A stretch of DNA of 64,000 nucleotides. Origin: Gillisia sp. CAL575. Lineage in GTDB: Bacteria > Bacteroidota > Bacteroidia > Flavobacteriales > Flavobacteriaceae. Position numbers and translations under genes: made by a program. Numbering within the stretch: the first letter of the stretch is position 1; every line of letters begins with the position of its first letter. The stretch is from contig NZ_APHJ01000054.1 in the NCBI RefSeq assembly GCF_000403785.1, positions 124,001 through 188,000 on the forward strand, written 5' to 3'. Positions 52,401-62,006 of the stretch are shown here, piece after piece. The notes below the pieces were generated by a model. The model was not told where the DNA came from, searched no databases, and saw only the letters and a program-made list of their open reading frames with translations.

Positions 52401-53255
52401 TTGCATCCAAATAATAAACATAACGAAGCATATAATTTTGACGAACTTGAGAAAGTTCAGCCAGAATTATCAAAATACATAATAGCCAATCAAAACGATG
52501 AAAAAACCATTGATTTTGGTAATAATCAAGCGGTTCTTCATTTGAATAAGGCACTCTTAAAGCATCATTATAAGGTGACGGACTGGAATATTCCACCGAA
52601 ATACCTAATTCCGCCAATACCAGGAAGGGCAGATTATATTCATCACCTAGCCGATCTATTAGCTGAAGAGAAATTAACTCCAGAAGTTAAAGGACTTGAT
52701 ATTGGGGTTGGTGCTAATTGTATTTACCCTATTTTGGGGAACAGTATTTATCACTGGAAAATGGTTGGTGCAGATATAGATGAAAATGCTGTGGCAGCCG
52801 CACAACATAATATAAATACCACTAAGAAACTGAGCCAGAATATTGAAATAAGATACCAAGATGATCATTCTAATATGTTTAAAGGAGTGATCAAAGAAGG
52901 GGAATATTTCAATTTTAGCATGTGTAATCCTCCTTTTCATTCTTCAAAAGAGGAAGCAGCAAAAACGAGTAGAAGAAAAACTAAGAATTTAGGAAGGGAA
53001 ATTGGAAGTCCGTTAAATTTTGGTGGCGAGTCAAATGAATTATGGTGTAATGGTGGGGAAGCTTTGTTTTTAAAGAGAATGATCAAGGAAAGTGCCGATT
53101 TCAAGACTCAAGTAGGTTGGTTTACGTCTCTTATTTCTAAAAAGGAAAGTCTTTCAAAAATATACAAGCAATTGGATAAATTAAAAGCTACTTATAAGGT
53201 AATTCCAATGAGTCAGGGGAACAAAAAGAGCAGATTTATCGCTTGGAAATTTTAA
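52401..53255 (+). CDS. rlmF: 23S rRNA (adenine(1618)-N6)-methyltransferase
   Basis: Methylates A1618 of 23S rRNA using SAM. The N-terminus HPNNKHNEAYNFDEL, then PIPGRADYIHHLADLL (about 70-85), the SAM site LDIGVGANCIYPILG, and the catalytic NPPFH (about 176-180) are characteristic of RlmF. The family starts just before the HPxNxH motif, and the only start codon available is TTG at 52401 (no in-frame ATG nearby). Divergent from the DbpA-like helicase, both rRNA-related. Length 284 aa fits. Confidence 0.92.
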   Translation: MHPNNKHNEAYNFDELEKVQPELSKYIIANQNDEKTIDFGNNQAVLHLNKALLKHHYKVTDWNIPPKYLIPPIPGRADYIHHLADLLAEEKLTPEVKGLDIGVGANCIYPILGNSIYHWKMVGADIDENAVAAAQHNINTTKKLSQNIEIRYQDDHSNMFKGVIKEGEYFNFSMCNPPFHSSKEEAAKTSRRKTKNLGREIGSPLNFGGESNELWCNGGEALFLKRMIKESADFKTQVGWFTSLISKKESLSKIYKQLDKLKATYKVIPMSQGNKKSRFIAWKF

Positions 53256-53349
53256 TGTCGTATTGAGGTTTTAAGTATTCCCAGCCTGTCTCAATTAAAA
53301 AAATATTCAACACATTCAACTTCGAAAATTCTATATTTGAAGTAATTAT

Positions 53350-53388
53350 AAAAAAAAGCTCTTCAAAGTTAATTGAAGAGCTTTTTTC
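53350..53388. terminator. Bidirectional terminator between rlmF and the OYE-like gene
   Basis: AAAAAAAGCTCTTCAA pairs with TTGAAGAGCTTTTTT (6-base loop) between two convergent genes ending at 53255 and 53405. Confidence 0.9.
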
Positions 53389-53404
53389 TATTTTAAAGAG
53401 ATTG

Positions 53405-54523
53405 TTATTGTAGAACTGCTTCTCTTTCTGTCTTTACTTTATAATCTATATACCCTTCTGGGCCTCCACTATAGAAAGTATCAGAATCCCATTCATCTAC
53501 AGCAACATCTTGTTCAAATCTTTCAACAAGATCTGGATTGGAAATAAACAATTTTCCAAAAGCCACAAGATCTGCATTTCCTTCTTCAATCACTTTATTC
53601 CCTTTTTCCTGATCAAAACCGCCGTTAATCATTAATGTACCATTATATATTGGTCTATAACGTTTAGCGATATTTGGCTCTGCAAAAGGAACTTCTGAAA
53701 CATCTGTAAAAGGTTCAGACAAATGTAAATATGCCAGATCGTAGCTATTCAACTTTTCGATAATGTAATCGAAAGTAGGGATAGTTTCTTCATCTACGGT
53801 TATTCCAAACAGATTGTGCAAAGAGGGGTTTAGCCTCACTCCTATTTTATTAGATGGAATTACTTCTTTAACAGCATCCAATACTTCAAAAAGAAGCTTG
53901 GCCTTATTTTTAATACTTCCTCCATATTCATCTGTCCTATGGTTCGAACAATTACTAAAGAATTGGTGAAATAGATACCCGTTAGAAGAATGAATTTCAA
54001 CTCCATCAAATCCAGCTTCCACTGCATTCTTGGCTGCGTTCTTAAAGTCTTGAACCGTAGATTTAATATCTTCGATGGTCATTTCCCTTGGGGCAACAGT
54101 ATCTTTAAATCCTTCTGGAGTAAAAGATTGTGCATGAGGATTTATAGCTGAAGCCGATACAGGTAATTCACCATTATGGAAGTCTGGATGGGACATTCTT
54201 CCCACATGCCATAGTTGAATAAATATTCTTCCGTTTGCCTCATGAACTGCCTTCGTTACTTTCTTCCATCCTTCCACTTGCGCTTGAGAATGAATACCAG
54301 CTGTATTAACATAACCTACAGCTTGTTTAGACACCTGAGATCCTTCAGTAATTATAAGACCAGCACTTGCTCGTTCTTTATAGTATTGAAGATGTAAATC
54401 TTCTGTAGGTTTATTCTCAGAGTTATTTGCTCTACTCCTAGTAAGGGGAGCCATCACTAACCTATTCGGCAGTTCTAGATTCCCCATTTTATAGGATTGT
54501 AATAATGCTTGCTTACTAACCAT
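53405..54523 (-). CDS. Alkene reductase, Old Yellow Enzyme family (NemA-like)
   Basis: FMN-dependent reductase of electrophilic alkenes and nitro compounds (372 aa). Typical segments are NRLVMAPLTRSRA, WHVGRMSHPDF, HSSNGYLFHQFFSNCSNHRTDEYGG, and a C-terminal GGFDQEKGN followed by ADLVAFGKLFISNPDL. The catalytic YGG/HxxN pattern for substrate binding is intact. It lies 3 bp downstream of a DJ-1/PfpI-like gene and near a Crp-type regulator, which suggests detoxification of reactive electrophiles. NAD(P)H preference is not visible. Confidence 0.93.
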   Translation of the reverse strand: MVSKQALLQSYKMGNLELPNRLVMAPLTRSRANNSENKPTEDLHLQYYKERASAGLIITEGSQVSKQAVGYVNTAGIHSQAQVEGWKKVTKAVHEANGRIFIQLWHVGRMSHPDFHNGELPVSASAINPHAQSFTPEGFKDTVAPREMTIEDIKSTVQDFKNAAKNAVEAGFDGVEIHSSNGYLFHQFFSNCSNHRTDEYGGSIKNKAKLLFEVLDAVKEVIPSNKIGVRLNPSLHNLFGITVDEETIPTFDYIIEKLNSYDLAYLHLSEPFTDVSEVPFAEPNIAKRYRPIYNGTLMINGGFDQEKGNKVIEEGNADLVAFGKLFISNPDLVERFEQDVAVDEWDSDTFYSGGPEGYIDYKVKTEREAVLQ

Positions 54524-54526
54524 ATT

Positions 54527-55207
54527 CTATTTTAATCTATTCATTAATAATTTTGCAACCTTCGTTGAAGATGCTGGGTTTTGACCTGTGATTAAAAGAC
54601 CATCTTCTAATGCATAAGGTTCCCAATCTCCAATTTTACTATAATCTGCTCCTTTTTCTTTCATCATATCTTCAATTAAGAAAGGAACAACATCAGTCAA
54701 TTGAACTGCTTCCTCTTCCCCATTAGTGAATCCAGTAACTTTTTTTCCTTTTACCAAGGCATTACCTTCAGTATCTTGAATATTCTTTAAAATTGCAGGA
54801 GCATGGCATACAAAAGAAACTGGTTTGTCATTAGCTATAAACGATTCTATCAATTTTTTTGAAGTTTCACTCTCAACTAAATCCCAAAGAAGTCCATGAC
54901 CACCTGGATAGAATACAGCATCAAAATCTTCTTGATTTACATCCTCTAATCTTTTAGTATTTGCTAAAACTTCCTGAGTTTTCTTATCCTTATCAAAACG
55001 TTTTGTGTCTTCAGTAGCAGCATCTTCTGTATCACTATTAGGATCTATTGGTGGTTGACCTCCTTTTGGTGAAGCCAAAGTTACATTGTATCCCGCATCA
55101 GTTAAAATATAATATGGTGCAGCAAACTCTTCCACCCAAAATCCGGTTTTCTTACCGCTATTTCCCATCTCATCATTGCTGGTCAATACAAAAAGTACAT
55201 TTTTCAT
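54527..55207 (-). CDS. DJ-1/PfpI superfamily protein (Hsp31/glyoxalase III-like)
   Basis: Class I glutamine amidotransferase-fold protein (226 aa). The nucleophile elbow VCHAP has C134 and H135, and the acidic partner is E26/E27 in GFWVEEFAAPY. The family members of this size detoxify methylglyoxal to lactate without glutathione or act as chaperones. It precedes the alkene reductase by 3 bp, so both are co-transcribed and plausibly handle reactive carbonyls. The Crp-type regulator upstream is a likely controller. Confidence 0.9.
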   Translation of the reverse strand: MKNVLFVLTSNDEMGNSGKKTGFWVEEFAAPYYILTDAGYNVTLASPKGGQPPIDPNSDTEDAATEDTKRFDKDKKTQEVLANTKRLEDVNQEDFDAVFYPGGHGLLWDLVESETSKKLIESFIANDKPVSFVCHAPAILKNIQDTEGNALVKGKKVTGFTNGEEEAVQLTDVVPFLIEDMMKEKGADYSKIGDWEPYALEDGLLITGQNPASSTKVAKLLMNRLK

Positions 55208-55304
55208 AATATTTTAATTTTGTTGATTAATGAGAACAAAATTACGGCGGAGGCTTATGGATATACTTGATGTAAGTTAGGAGGTAGTGTTAAAAAAAGT
55301 TAAG

Positions 55305-55892
55305 CTAGACTACGTCTTTTCTAATTCTACTTAGGCTTTCAGGTTTTAAGCCGAGATAGTTAGCTATATGATAATTTGGTACGCGTTGTTCTATTTTTGG
55401 ATAAGATTCGCAAAACTCCAAATATCGCTCTTTTCCACTTTTTTGAAGTGTAGATAATATTCTTGTGCGTAGAGAAACAAAAGCATTGGTAGTTTTAATT
55501 CTAAAAAAACGCTCGAACTTAGGAATTCTACTATATAGAACTTCTAATGCTTCTCGATTAATAGCTAGAAGAACAGAATCCTCTATAGTTTCTACATATA
55601 ATTTTGCAGGAACTTTATTAAAAAATGATTCAAAATCTGAGATCCACCAATCCTCTACTGCAAACTGAATAATATGTTTATCTCCTGTTTCATCCAAATA
55701 ATAAGCCTCCATGCAACCAGAGACCACGTAATATTCGGAATTTACCAGATCTCCAGGTTCTATTAAAAAGCTCTTTTTAGAAATCCTTACTTCTTCTAAG
55801 ATGCTGGTAAATTCTTGTTGCTCACTTTCTGTAAGGCTTATCACCTTAGTTAGATGAATTAAAATATTCCTATGTATATTCTCTGCCTTCAT
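55305..55892 (-). CDS. Crp/Fnr-family transcriptional regulator
   Basis: Cytosolic regulator (195 aa) with a cyclic-nucleotide-binding-type sensor (about 25-115: IEPGDLVNSEYYVVSGCMEAYYLDETG) and a C-terminal helix-turn-helix ending in YHIANYLGLKPESLSRIRKD. The sensor lacks obvious cAMP-contacting RxE residues, as in many Bacteroidota members. It lies 97 bp upstream of the DJ-1-like/OYE pair on the same strand, so it may regulate them. Inducer unknown. Confidence 0.9.
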   Translation of the reverse strand: MKAENIHRNILIHLTKVISLTESEQQEFTSILEEVRISKKSFLIEPGDLVNSEYYVVSGCMEAYYLDETGDKHIIQFAVEDWWISDFESFFNKVPAKLYVETIEDSVLLAINREALEVLYSRIPKFERFFRIKTTNAFVSLRTRILSTLQKSGKERYLEFCESYPKIEQRVPNYHIANYLGLKPESLSRIRKDVV

Positions 55893-55917
55893 TTATCTCT
55901 TCAATAATTAAGAAGTA

Positions 55918-56619
55918 CTAATCTTCCTCTACTATTTCTGCATCATTATGAGTTGTCCCTTCAAAGCCTTCAGTATATTTTAAATCTATGAAGAAATATT
56001 TAGAGGAAATTATGCTAACCAATACCATATCGTCAGATTGTATAGTAGTATCCATTTGCCAAATAATGTTTTCTGCCTCTTCAAAGGATTCAGAACTTAA
56101 CTTTTCAGTAAATAATCTATTGATCAACGTGTTCTTTGGCATTCCTTGAGCTAGTAATCTTATTATAGCTGCTTCAGAAATTTTATTATCTATTAACAGA
56201 TCTTTTAATTTATCTGAAGTTATTTTCACCTCAAACTTTACTGCTTCGGGATGTGGGAATTTTCCGTTAAACGCATCATATAGAATTTGTCCTGTATTAA
56301 AAAAGTCTTCATGGTAGCCTATTTCAGCATATTCTTCCCACATTTTCTCTTCTCTCATTTCATTCGAAAGATTATCAATCTGTCCAGAATTCAATCTATC
56401 ATTAAAAACATAACCCAAAATAAGTCTAGCGGCTTCTTCTGGTTCATTTTCAGTAATAGACATATAACACATGTCTTTTAGTTCAGCATCGGCAATTTCA
56501 GAAATATCGCCATATTCCATCACTCCAAGCAATTCTTTATATTTTTGCTTATCCCAATAATTGGGTAATGCTAAAATAGTTTCGAAGTTTATTATCTCTG
56601 CTTTATATATTGTATTCAT
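55918..56619 (-). CDS. Hypothetical acidic protein
   Basis: Cytosolic 233-aa acidic protein without recognised domain or membrane segment. It is predicted mainly helical, with repeated Glu-rich stretches (NEPEEAARLILGYV, LSNEMREEKMWEEYAE). Its gene follows the antiporter operon by 96 bp on the same strand and ends 26 bp before the Crp-type regulator gene begins. It may be the last gene of the AAA/MscS/antiporter unit, which I cannot decide from sequence. No signal peptide. Confidence 0.75.
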   Translation of the reverse strand: MNTIYKAEIINFETILALPNYWDKQKYKELLGVMEYGDISEIADAELKDMCYMSITENEPEEAARLILGYVFNDRLNSGQIDNLSNEMREEKMWEEYAEIGYHEDFFNTGQILYDAFNGKFPHPEAVKFEVKITSDKLKDLLIDNKISEAAIIRLLAQGMPKNTLINRLFTEKLSSESFEEAENIIWQMDTTIQSDDMVLVSIISSKYFFIDLKYTEGFEGTTHNDAEIVEED

Positions 56620-56715
56620 CTGTCTTTAAAATTTTAATGTTGTAATTATCCAAATTTTTTAGATCTGCCAAAAGTGACTAATTACAAGTGATTTCTATCA
56701 CAATACAAGGTTAAT

Positions 56716-57984
56716 TTACCTAGTAGTCTCCTCTAAAACTGGAGCTTTCCATTTAGTTGTTCCTACTTTTATACTATTGGCTTCTTTTAGTGCTTTAGAT
56801 GATCTTCGTTTATCGTAGATCATAGCGAATGTCATAATTAGACTAGTTCCTATAATTACAAATAATAAGATTCCAGGTTCAAAACTTTCAATTTGAGCCT
56901 CCACCGGAATTGCATAAAATAAGAGAACAGTGATTAATCCTCTTGGCGCTATAAATAACTGCGGAAGAATATCTGCACCAATGAAAATTCTGAGTAATAC
57001 AAACCTAATTCCATATATAGAAGCAATAATCATCAAACTTATTAGTGCCACATCTAGATTCCAAAGAGAAGTGATAGCAATGGTTAAACCAAAGATCACA
57101 AAAAAGAATGTTCTTACTACAAAGGCAGTTTCTGCAGTGATAGTATGCAATTCATGATAAATATGGTGGGCTTTTTCAAAATGGAGATATTTTGAAAGTT
57201 TGCCTTTAAAGAACAATTTCATATTTGCTATTACCAATCCAAAGATCAAAATAATGATTAAAGATGATAAGTGCATTTTCTTTCCTAATGCGTATAATAA
57301 TAACAATACTCCAATTAAAAGAAATAATTTTACCTGACTTTTAATACGTTGAAATATTAAGATAATACCATAACTGGCAACTAAGGATATCACAATTGTC
57401 AAAATTAAATTCCCACTAAAACCTGCTATTCCTCCATCTTCTGCCGGATTTAATTTTCCCGTTAAAAAATAGAACATCATAATACCCATAATATCAGAGA
57501 AGGTACTCTCGTAAATATGAAATTCTCTCTTTGCTCCCGTTAATCCTAGTACGCTAGGAATAATAATGGCACTAGATAGGATGGATAATGGCGTAGCATA
57601 CAACCAAGCAGATTGCATGGTCATTTCTGGGATAAAATTATATAGAATAAGTGCAGCAGCCCATGCCGAGGCCAATAAACCAATTAGAGCTATTCCCATT
57701 GCCTTTAATATGGGGAAAAGTTTTTCTCGTTTCAACTCTAGCTCCAATGCTGCTTCAAGAACGATCATAATAAGTCCTACGATTCCTAAAACTTCCAGAA
57801 CAGGAAAAAAGTTAACATTCCCAGCATCCCAATAATCCAATAGATATTGAAGTCCGACCCCGAGAATAATTAACATTAAAACCGCAGGAATATTTGTTTT
57901 TTTAGATAACCCATTAAATAGGAAGGAAAGTATTATAATTACTGACACTCCAATTATTAAATTATAAGAGGATAAAATTTCCAT
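56716..57984 (-). CDS. Cation:proton antiporter (CPA family)
   Basis: Integral membrane protein of 422 aa with about 12 helices, of the monovalent cation:proton antiporter group. Segments include KKTNIPAVLMLIILGVGLQ, ESTFSDIMGIMMFYFLTG (the acidic ion-binding helix 5 type D) and PQLFIAPRGLITVLLFYAIP late. No C-terminal TrkA domain. It is third in an operon with the AAA ATPase and MscS-like genes (gap 3 bp). Whether K+ or Na+ moves is not predictable; close linkage to the other two suggests coupled control of ion flow. Confidence 0.85.
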   Translation of the reverse strand: MEILSSYNLIIGVSVIIILSFLFNGLSKKTNIPAVLMLIILGVGLQYLLDYWDAGNVNFFPVLEVLGIVGLIMIVLEAALELELKREKLFPILKAMGIALIGLLASAWAAALILYNFIPEMTMQSAWLYATPLSILSSAIIIPSVLGLTGAKREFHIYESTFSDIMGIMMFYFLTGKLNPAEDGGIAGFSGNLILTIVISLVASYGIILIFQRIKSQVKLFLLIGVLLLLYALGKKMHLSSLIIILIFGLVIANMKLFFKGKLSKYLHFEKAHHIYHELHTITAETAFVVRTFFFVIFGLTIAITSLWNLDVALISLMIIASIYGIRFVLLRIFIGADILPQLFIAPRGLITVLLFYAIPVEAQIESFEPGILLFVIIGTSLIMTFAMIYDKRRSSKALKEANSIKVGTTKWKAPVLEETTR

Positions 57985-57987
57985 ATA

Positions 57988-58701
57988 TTAATTCACTTTA
58001 CGGTTTAGGTTTGTTTCTATTTCTTTTGAATTTAGAAAAGAAATAAGGTCTTTAGTAGTAGCTCCAGATTCTAAGGTGTATTTTAAAATAAGATCTTCTG
58101 GTAGAACTCCACTTTTAAGCCTAGGTTTTTCTTCGAATTTGAGAATAGGATTATCAAACATAATATCTAAAACGGCATCTTGAGTAAGATTCGTTTTAAG
58201 ATAAAGAGTTTGTCTTAACGCACTACTTTTATTGGAATTAATGGTGAATCCAGATTCTTCAACTTTGATATAATTAAAATACTGCTCTCCATGTTCTGTG
58301 TTAACAATCATTCCTAAAACCATTAAGCGTTTAATCTCTCCTTCTAAATTAGGAGCTTTAATTAAGGCTCCTTCACTAACTATAGGATTAGACTTAAAGA
58401 TTATTCCACTTAGATAATTGCGGATAAATGGAAAGCCAAATACTCCAATTATAATTATTAGAATACTATGTGTAATATAATTAATAGATATAAATCCAAG
58501 TACAAAAACTATTACAGCCACTGGAACATAAAATAAAAGGCTATTCCTTAACCAGAATATAAATTGTTTATTAGCTAGATTTTTCTTTGCTGAATTTTCT
58601 ATAAGCTGAATTATTATTTTTATAACACCATATAAAGCTAGTAGGCCTATAAAAAGATAAAATAATCCTTTCCATGAATAAAAAGTTGTGATAGATTCCA
58701 T
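57988..58701 (-). CDS. MscS-like membrane protein
   Basis: Membrane protein of 237 aa with three hydrophobic helices followed by a soluble beta-type domain. RNYLSGIIFKSNPIVSEGAL and LEGEIKRLMVLGMIVNTEHG resemble the MscS pore-lining helix boundary and beta domain (RNxxxGI, VGDxI, GxVxxI, T.DG), with weakened Gly/Ala packing. It is therefore probably a mechanosensitive-channel relative that may gate on another signal. Its start directly abuts the stop of the AAA ATPase gene (no bases between), so translation is coupled. Confidence 0.75.
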   Translation of the reverse strand: MESITTFYSWKGLFYLFIGLLALYGVIKIIIQLIENSAKKNLANKQFIFWLRNSLLFYVPVAVIVFVLGFISINYITHSILIIIIGVFGFPFIRNYLSGIIFKSNPIVSEGALIKAPNLEGEIKRLMVLGMIVNTEHGEQYFNYIKVEESGFTINSNKSSALRQTLYLKTNLTQDAVLDIMFDNPILKFEEKPRLKSGVLPEDLILKYTLESGATTKDLISFLNSKEIETNLNRKVN

Positions 58702-61083
58702 TTAATTAATAATTCCTCTATATCTCAGAATTTCAAAAACATCTGAAGTTATTACTCGGTTTAAAATAAGATTACCTTTGGAGTTTCGCCATAAAACTTT
58801 TGTATTTACAAGCCTTTTAATCCCTAAATCAAAATTGATATTATAGCCTTTCCCTAAGAAATTCTTTAATAATACTTCATTTATATATTTATAGAGATAC
58901 ACATATTTAAGAATGATAAGTTCCTCTGAGCTGAAAAAATCTTCAAAACTACAGTCTGCTTCCTCAAATATCACCAGATTATTATCCATCATCTTTGTAC
59001 TATAAGCCCAGGCTTGGAGAACTTCACCAATGTTATTCTTAAAATTACTGGATAATTCCTGAACTTTTTGCTCAATTTGTTTTGGAGACATGAGATTCCT
59101 ATCCTTATTAACCAATTTTTTATGAGAAGCTCCATGTCTTATTAGAACAGCCTTGAATATTTCTTCAGGATTAGTTTTATTCAAATCTATACGAGTAGTA
59201 AATGCATTGGAAAATGGCAGCCTCTGATCTAAATGTTTTTGCATGGCTTTAGATATAGAAACCATTACAAAGATCCTGTCAGATTCTGAAAGCGCAAAAT
59301 TCACCAATGCTCTAACATTGTCTAAAAAGCTAATTTCATCTGACCTCCAAAATTCTAAATCGTCAATTAATAATACTGGTTTTGTATTATAAATATTCTT
59401 ACTCACCTCTTGTAAAGATTCTTTTAAGTTCTGGGTAGTTTTAAATTTTCTACCTTCAATGGTAATGGTACTATCTGTTTCTAAGAGAACTATATCTTTA
59501 CCAAAATGTTTTTTAGCGAAATCTTCCATTAAAGTGGATTTACCACTTAAATTATTTCCGGTAATTAGCACCGACTTATTAAAGCCTTTTTGCCAATTAT
59601 TAAAGGACACATCGAGTTTGTTCTCTTCTTCTATTCGAGGCACAAGAAATAGATCTCCAATAAAGTTCTTATTTAAGAATAAGGTGTCATAATGCGCATT
59701 CTCCTCCTTAACCATTCTAAAATTAATACAGTTAATCGATTTTTCAACTAAATTATCTGGAGATGTTGAAATAGTTTGCTCATAAGAAGAATTCAGGGAA
59801 TTAATGGTTGATTTAATCTTTTGAAAACTTCTCATTAAGAATCCACTACTTCCCGAAGTATATTGATTTAATGAAGATTGAAAAGATACTTCCAAAAATT
59901 CCTCTGTGCCATAAATATTTGTTGCCAAAAGTTGATTGAAAAGTTTATTCTCTATTTGAGAAATAATTTGCTGTTGCCTCTCAATATTTACTACAATGGT
60001 ATTTTGAATTTCCTTAAGCGTAGCTATTTGAGAGTGTACTGGAGATAAAGATTTATTGTTTCTAATTAATTTGAGACTGCTCTTTAAATTCAAAAGGCTA
60101 TGTTTATAGAAAGAAGCCAGATTATTCTGATTTTCCCATAGGTCAATTAGATATGGTAATAATTCATAGTCTAACCATTTTTTAACAGATCTATTAAAAT
60201 CAATTTTTTTAATAAGTAATAGGCCTTCATTTGTAGCTGTTGGAAAGTTTAAAGTGACCAAGGATTTAACTTTCTCTTCAACCAAATCTGCAAATCCTTC
60301 CAATTTTCTACCCGAAGTTTCAATCTTTTTTACTGCAAAATCAATTTCGGTTAAAACAATAGCGATATCTTCATTATCATCCATTTTCTCCAAAGACTGC
60401 GCAACGGCCGCAATGGATGCTTTAGAATTTTGAGCTTCTTCTAAACTACTTTCATAAGAATTTACAGTATAATTTTTAATAGAGTTAAAGATCTCTATTA
60501 CCTTTTGAAAGGTTAAACCTGCAGTTTCTATGAGCTGAAACTGTTCAAGAATATTTTCAAATTGAACCTTATACACGGGCCAAGGGTTTTGATGATGTTT
60601 CGTTTTATTACAGATATCCTTATTACCTTTTTCGAACCTAGCAATAGTTCTATACTCTTGCTCTATAGATTTATGAAATCCGTTTAGAGCTTGTAAAAGA
60701 ATAGATTTAGACTCTGTAAAATGTGCAGCAATAGATTCATTTTCAACAACATTCTCCTCTGCCTTATGTGATGCAATTTGGAGTTGAAGAAAAACATCTC
60801 GATGTATTAGCATGAGATCTTTAAAAGATTTGGCTAAGGCATAATGTAAAATGTAGCACTCCTTAGAATCCTCATTTTTAGAAGTGATTTCCTGAAAATG
60901 ATAAGCTGAAGTTGAAATATAGAAGTTAGCTAATTCTGAAAAGTTTAAAAGAATAGTTCTTCTTAACCTTTCAGAATTAGTAATAGTATCTAATGTATAT
61001 TTATATTCATCAAGTTCCGACTCGAACTTTTTTGAAGAGTAATCAGATGTAACCTCAGAAGTTTCTAAAACTTTTGTTTCCAT
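58702..61083 (-). CDS. Large coiled-coil AAA ATPase of unknown function
   Basis: Soluble protein of 793 aa. Residues 1-480 are helical with coiled-coil character and no recognised domain. A P-loop ATPase follows: Walker A GNNLSGKST (509-517), Walker B VLLIDDLEFW (570-579) and a sensor-like NIGEVLQAW. A winged-helix-like end is at about 718-793. The architecture (large sensor-like N-part, STAND/AAA core) resembles signal-controlled ATPases. It heads an operon with MscS-like and antiporter genes. The cargo or partner is unknown; control of the channel or the antiporter is an inference. Confidence 0.78.
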   Translation of the reverse strand: METKVLETSEVTSDYSSKKFESELDEYKYTLDTITNSERLRRTILLNFSELANFYISTSAYHFQEITSKNEDSKECYILHYALAKSFKDLMLIHRDVFLQLQIASHKAEENVVENESIAAHFTESKSILLQALNGFHKSIEQEYRTIARFEKGNKDICNKTKHHQNPWPVYKVQFENILEQFQLIETAGLTFQKVIEIFNSIKNYTVNSYESSLEEAQNSKASIAAVAQSLEKMDDNEDIAIVLTEIDFAVKKIETSGRKLEGFADLVEEKVKSLVTLNFPTATNEGLLLIKKIDFNRSVKKWLDYELLPYLIDLWENQNNLASFYKHSLLNLKSSLKLIRNNKSLSPVHSQIATLKEIQNTIVVNIERQQQIISQIENKLFNQLLATNIYGTEEFLEVSFQSSLNQYTSGSSGFLMRSFQKIKSTINSLNSSYEQTISTSPDNLVEKSINCINFRMVKEENAHYDTLFLNKNFIGDLFLVPRIEEENKLDVSFNNWQKGFNKSVLITGNNLSGKSTLMEDFAKKHFGKDIVLLETDSTITIEGRKFKTTQNLKESLQEVSKNIYNTKPVLLIDDLEFWRSDEISFLDNVRALVNFALSESDRIFVMVSISKAMQKHLDQRLPFSNAFTTRIDLNKTNPEEIFKAVLIRHGASHKKLVNKDRNLMSPKQIEQKVQELSSNFKNNIGEVLQAWAYSTKMMDNNLVIFEEADCSFEDFFSSEELIILKYVYLYKYINEVLLKNFLGKGYNINFDLGIKRLVNTKVLWRNSKGNLILNRVITSDVFEILRYRGIIN

Positions 61084-61279
61084 TTATTGATAAACAACTT
61101 AGATGTATTTAATAATTTAATATCATCTAAAGTTACATACATTTTATCTTAAATGACAATTAAAGCTTTATTCCAACATAAAAGATATAAAACTTAAATC
61201 AACTAATACATGATAGTGGTAAGTGCCAAATCAAATATTAATTTCTAAAAAATTTAAAATGATAGGTTTAAAAAAAGAA

Positions 61280-61729
61280 TTATCCTTTCTTAACTCTAAC
61301 GGCATTCATTCCTTTCATTCCACGTTCAATTTCAAAAATCACATTATCCCCTTCTTTTACTTCATCTACAAGTTCGCTAATGTGAACGAAATATTTTTCT
61401 TGAGAATCTAGATCATTTATAAATCCAAATCCTTTGGAATCGTTAAAGAATTCAACTTTTCCTTTATGGAAAGGATCTTCTTCTACATATTCTTTTTTAG
61501 GAACACCAATTATAATACTCTCTGCATCTATTTTTTCCTTCTTTTTATTAGGATCTGGTGGAGTATCAGTTAATTGTCCGTTTTCATCAACATAAACCAA
61601 CATATCTTCCAAGTCGCCGCTCTTCGCTGAAGATTTGCGCTCTTCTTTTTTACGTTGCTTTTCTTCACGTTTCTTTAAACGTTTTTTTTCTTTTTCTTTT
61701 TTACCAAAACTTTCTTGTGGTCTCGCCAT
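61280..61729 (-). CDS. Cold-shock-domain protein with Lys-rich N-terminal extension
   Basis: RNA-binding protein (149 aa). The cold-shock domain occupies about residues 84-148: KGKVEFFNDSKGFGFI (RNP1), YFVHISEL (RNP2), VKEGDNVIFEIERG and NAVRVKK. The preceding 80 residues begin with a Lys/Arg/Glu-rich helix (GKKEKEKKRLKKREEKQRKK) likely to bind nucleic acid or ribosomes. This two-part form is widespread in Bacteroidota. It lies about 200 bp upstream of the AAA operon on the same strand but has its own gap. Role inferred as RNA chaperone. Confidence 0.9.
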   Translation of the reverse strand: MARPQESFGKKEKEKKRLKKREEKQRKKEERKSSAKSGDLEDMLVYVDENGQLTDTPPDPNKKKEKIDAESIIIGVPKKEYVEEDPFHKGKVEFFNDSKGFGFINDLDSQEKYFVHISELVDEVKEGDNVIFEIERGMKGMNAVRVKKG

Positions 61730-62006
61730 TCTTACTTAAAATATTAATTATTATTTATCTGCTCTGCCTGAACAGTCTGGCAACACGTAAAAACACTCGA
61801 TTAGAAAGCAAAAAAGATCTCAAAAAAGATAAAATAAATCCTTATTGAGGGTATTAAAATTACTTGAAGGGCATTAATACGTTTACCGTGGTGTAAAAGT
61901 ACAATAATAATTGCATAAATCATTATTCATTTAACATCTGCTCCACTAAAATTTAATATATTCCTGTGATTATTTCCTTCAATAGTTCTTAAACTTCTTC
62001 TCGAAT

